64,000 nucleotides of DNA, taken from contig CAMXCT020002013.1 in assembly GCA_947184155.2 (NCBI GenBank), forward strand, positions 484,501-548,500. Reading direction: 5' to 3'. The DNA is from Cladocopium goreaui (taxonomy: Eukaryota; Sar; Dinophyceae; Suessiales; Symbiodiniaceae). The translations under genes were made by a program, and so were the position numbers. Below the pieces are notes generated by a model. The model saw only the letters and a program-made list of their open reading frames with translations. It was not told the DNA's origin and did no database searches. This document shows, one piece after another, positions 62,870-64,000 of the stretch (position 1 is the stretch's first letter; each line of letters starts with the position of its first letter).

Positions 62870-64000
62870 ATGCATGACCAGTCGCCAAAGCACGACTTGA
62901 TGCAGATTCAGCACATACCCACTGTGGACGAAGTTCAAGACTTGGATCCAACAGGGGATCTCTCTACTCCAGGCCGTTTGCCTCACCAAGCACGGGAGAC
63001 ACAGGAAAGTTCAGCCACAGACGTGATCACTTCATCAGCAGGAGCCCCGGCTCCTTCTCCTACAATTCCACACTCAATATCGACATCGGTTTTGACAGAC
63101 ATTCCCAAGGGCAAATTTTTCCTGAATATATGTTCGGGCGTGACACGTCCATTATCAAGAGCTATTCTTGATTGAGGACACCCGGCTCTTTCATTTGACA
63201 TTTTATTGGATTCTTCAATGGATATTTTAGCGGATGCGGCCTACGAAGATTTATTGAGGGTTGCAGCAAGTGGTCAAGTCGGCTATGGAGCAGCCAGCCC
63301 TTCTTGCTGCGAATACAGTAGGCTCAAATTGAGAGATGATGGGGGGCCAAAAGCTTTGCGCTCTCCTGATCACTTGTCAGGCCTGCCCAACCTGACAGCC
63401 TGGGAACTCCAAAAGGTCCAAGAAAGCTTTATTATGCTTTCGCGGTGTGTTGAAGTCCTTACACTGGTTTTTCAATCGGGGGGTCATGTCCACTTGGAGC
63501 AACCTTTGAATGCCATGTCGTGGCTGGAGAGTGTGGTACGGCAATTTCTTCAACTTATTGGAGCGTCATGCATCAATATTGCAGCATGTGCCTATGATAT
63601 GGATATATATATATATAAAGCATGGATGTTTGCATCCAGTTTTTCTGGCCTTCGACCCTTGGGATGCATGTGTGAACATCCTCCCAATTCGCATGTTCGT
63701 CTCCAAGGTCTACGTGATGAATCAGGTGCATTTGCAAGCAGGGCAACTGCACAATATCCATCTAAATTGGCACAACATTTCGCCACACTGGTGGCACCCT
63801 TGTTGCACACTCCTGCTTTTGATTTACAATGGTCCTCTGTGAATACAATCATGCCTATTAAGAGTCTTTCGGACTATCCTTTTGCGCAAATAGATGGAGG
63901 TGGAGCTTTTTCACATCCTGACTGGAGTCAGGACCAACGACAAGAACAAGATTGGTTTCATGGTCTTCGCACTTCGTGGATGAGCCGAATCGTTTCATCC
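62870..64000 (+). CDS. Methyltransferase-like pol start of DIRS-like element, partial
   Basis: Same frame as the preceding gag, from ATG 62870, broken by a TGA at 63173-63175 and then open to the window edge for 275 codons. Before the TGA: KFFLNICSGVTRPLSRAIL, a motif I-like loop. After it: LSFDILLD, GYGAASPSCCEYSRLKL (Cys in the position of the Pro-Cys loop of cytosine-C5 methyltransferases) and GGHVHLEQPLNAMSWLES (63485-63526, equivalent of the motif with E-L-P in elements 1 and 2). Some DIRS-like elements carry a methyltransferase next to RT, so the position fits. The second Pro of a usual S-P-P-C is Ser here. RT would be expected beyond 64000. Confidence 0.6.

Overview
The window looks like nuclear DNA of a dinoflagellate, probably a coral-symbiont type (Symbiodiniaceae-like). 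Two copies of a truncated dinoflagellate spliced leader (CCATTTTGGCTCAAG) lie in the DNA at 45457 and 58389, one host gene model is split by many short introns, and almost everything right of 15 kb is retroelement of the kinds that fill these genomes. No bacterial operon, CRISPR array, rRNA or tRNA gene was seen.

Region 1 (1-14.9 kb, AT-richer) carries host-type genes on the minus strand: a four-exon gene of unknown function (281-4030) and, upstream of it, a train of about 28 small exons (about 4.9-14.3 kb) that probably form one or a few unrecognised genes. A 9-bp-period motif (ACACAATTG / ACTCAATTG) is scattered through introns and also sits in frame inside exons. A TTTTGAGCA minisatellite separates the two genes.

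Region 2 (14.9-31.15 kb, minus strand) is non-LTR retroelement material. From its 5' side (high coordinates) it has a frame-broken endonuclease / reverse transcriptase / RNase H / palm-polymerase-like ORF (30.6-24.9 kb), a 4.3-kb gene-free stretch with small GC-rich hairpins, a proline-rich coiled-coil ORF (20.46-18.89 kb), a large ORF with a DxD glycosyltransferase-like motif and a GHSAG alpha/beta-hydrolase domain (18.26-15.07 kb), and an A-rich tail. Whether this is one giant LINE or two elements is open.

Region 3 (31157-43291, plus strand) is a complete, young Ty1/copia-type element: 810/813-bp LTRs that are almost identical, CCTAC target duplication, primer-binding site, polypurine tract, a 2435-codon gag-pol, a methyltransferase-like extension in an overlapping frame, and an extra ORF before the 3' LTR. 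It may have inserted into the 5' part of the LINE.

Region 4 (43.3-46.3 kb) holds small ORFs, a duplicated 220-bp segment and a spliced-leader relic. Region 5 (46318-56636) is a second complete copia-type element with 544-bp LTRs, CGGGT target duplication, a frame-broken pol, a second methyltransferase-like domain and a small membrane ORF.

Region 6 (56.6-64 kb, plus strand) is DIRS-like (tyrosine-recombinase) retroelement material: an RT/RNase H fragment, a zinc-binding ORF, a tyrosine recombinase, a striking array of about 16 tiny hairpins (most with a GGT loop), then the gag and a methyltransferase-like pol start of a further element running off the right edge. All three plus-strand elements carry the same set of methyltransferase-like motifs, and this is the main biological observation of the window.
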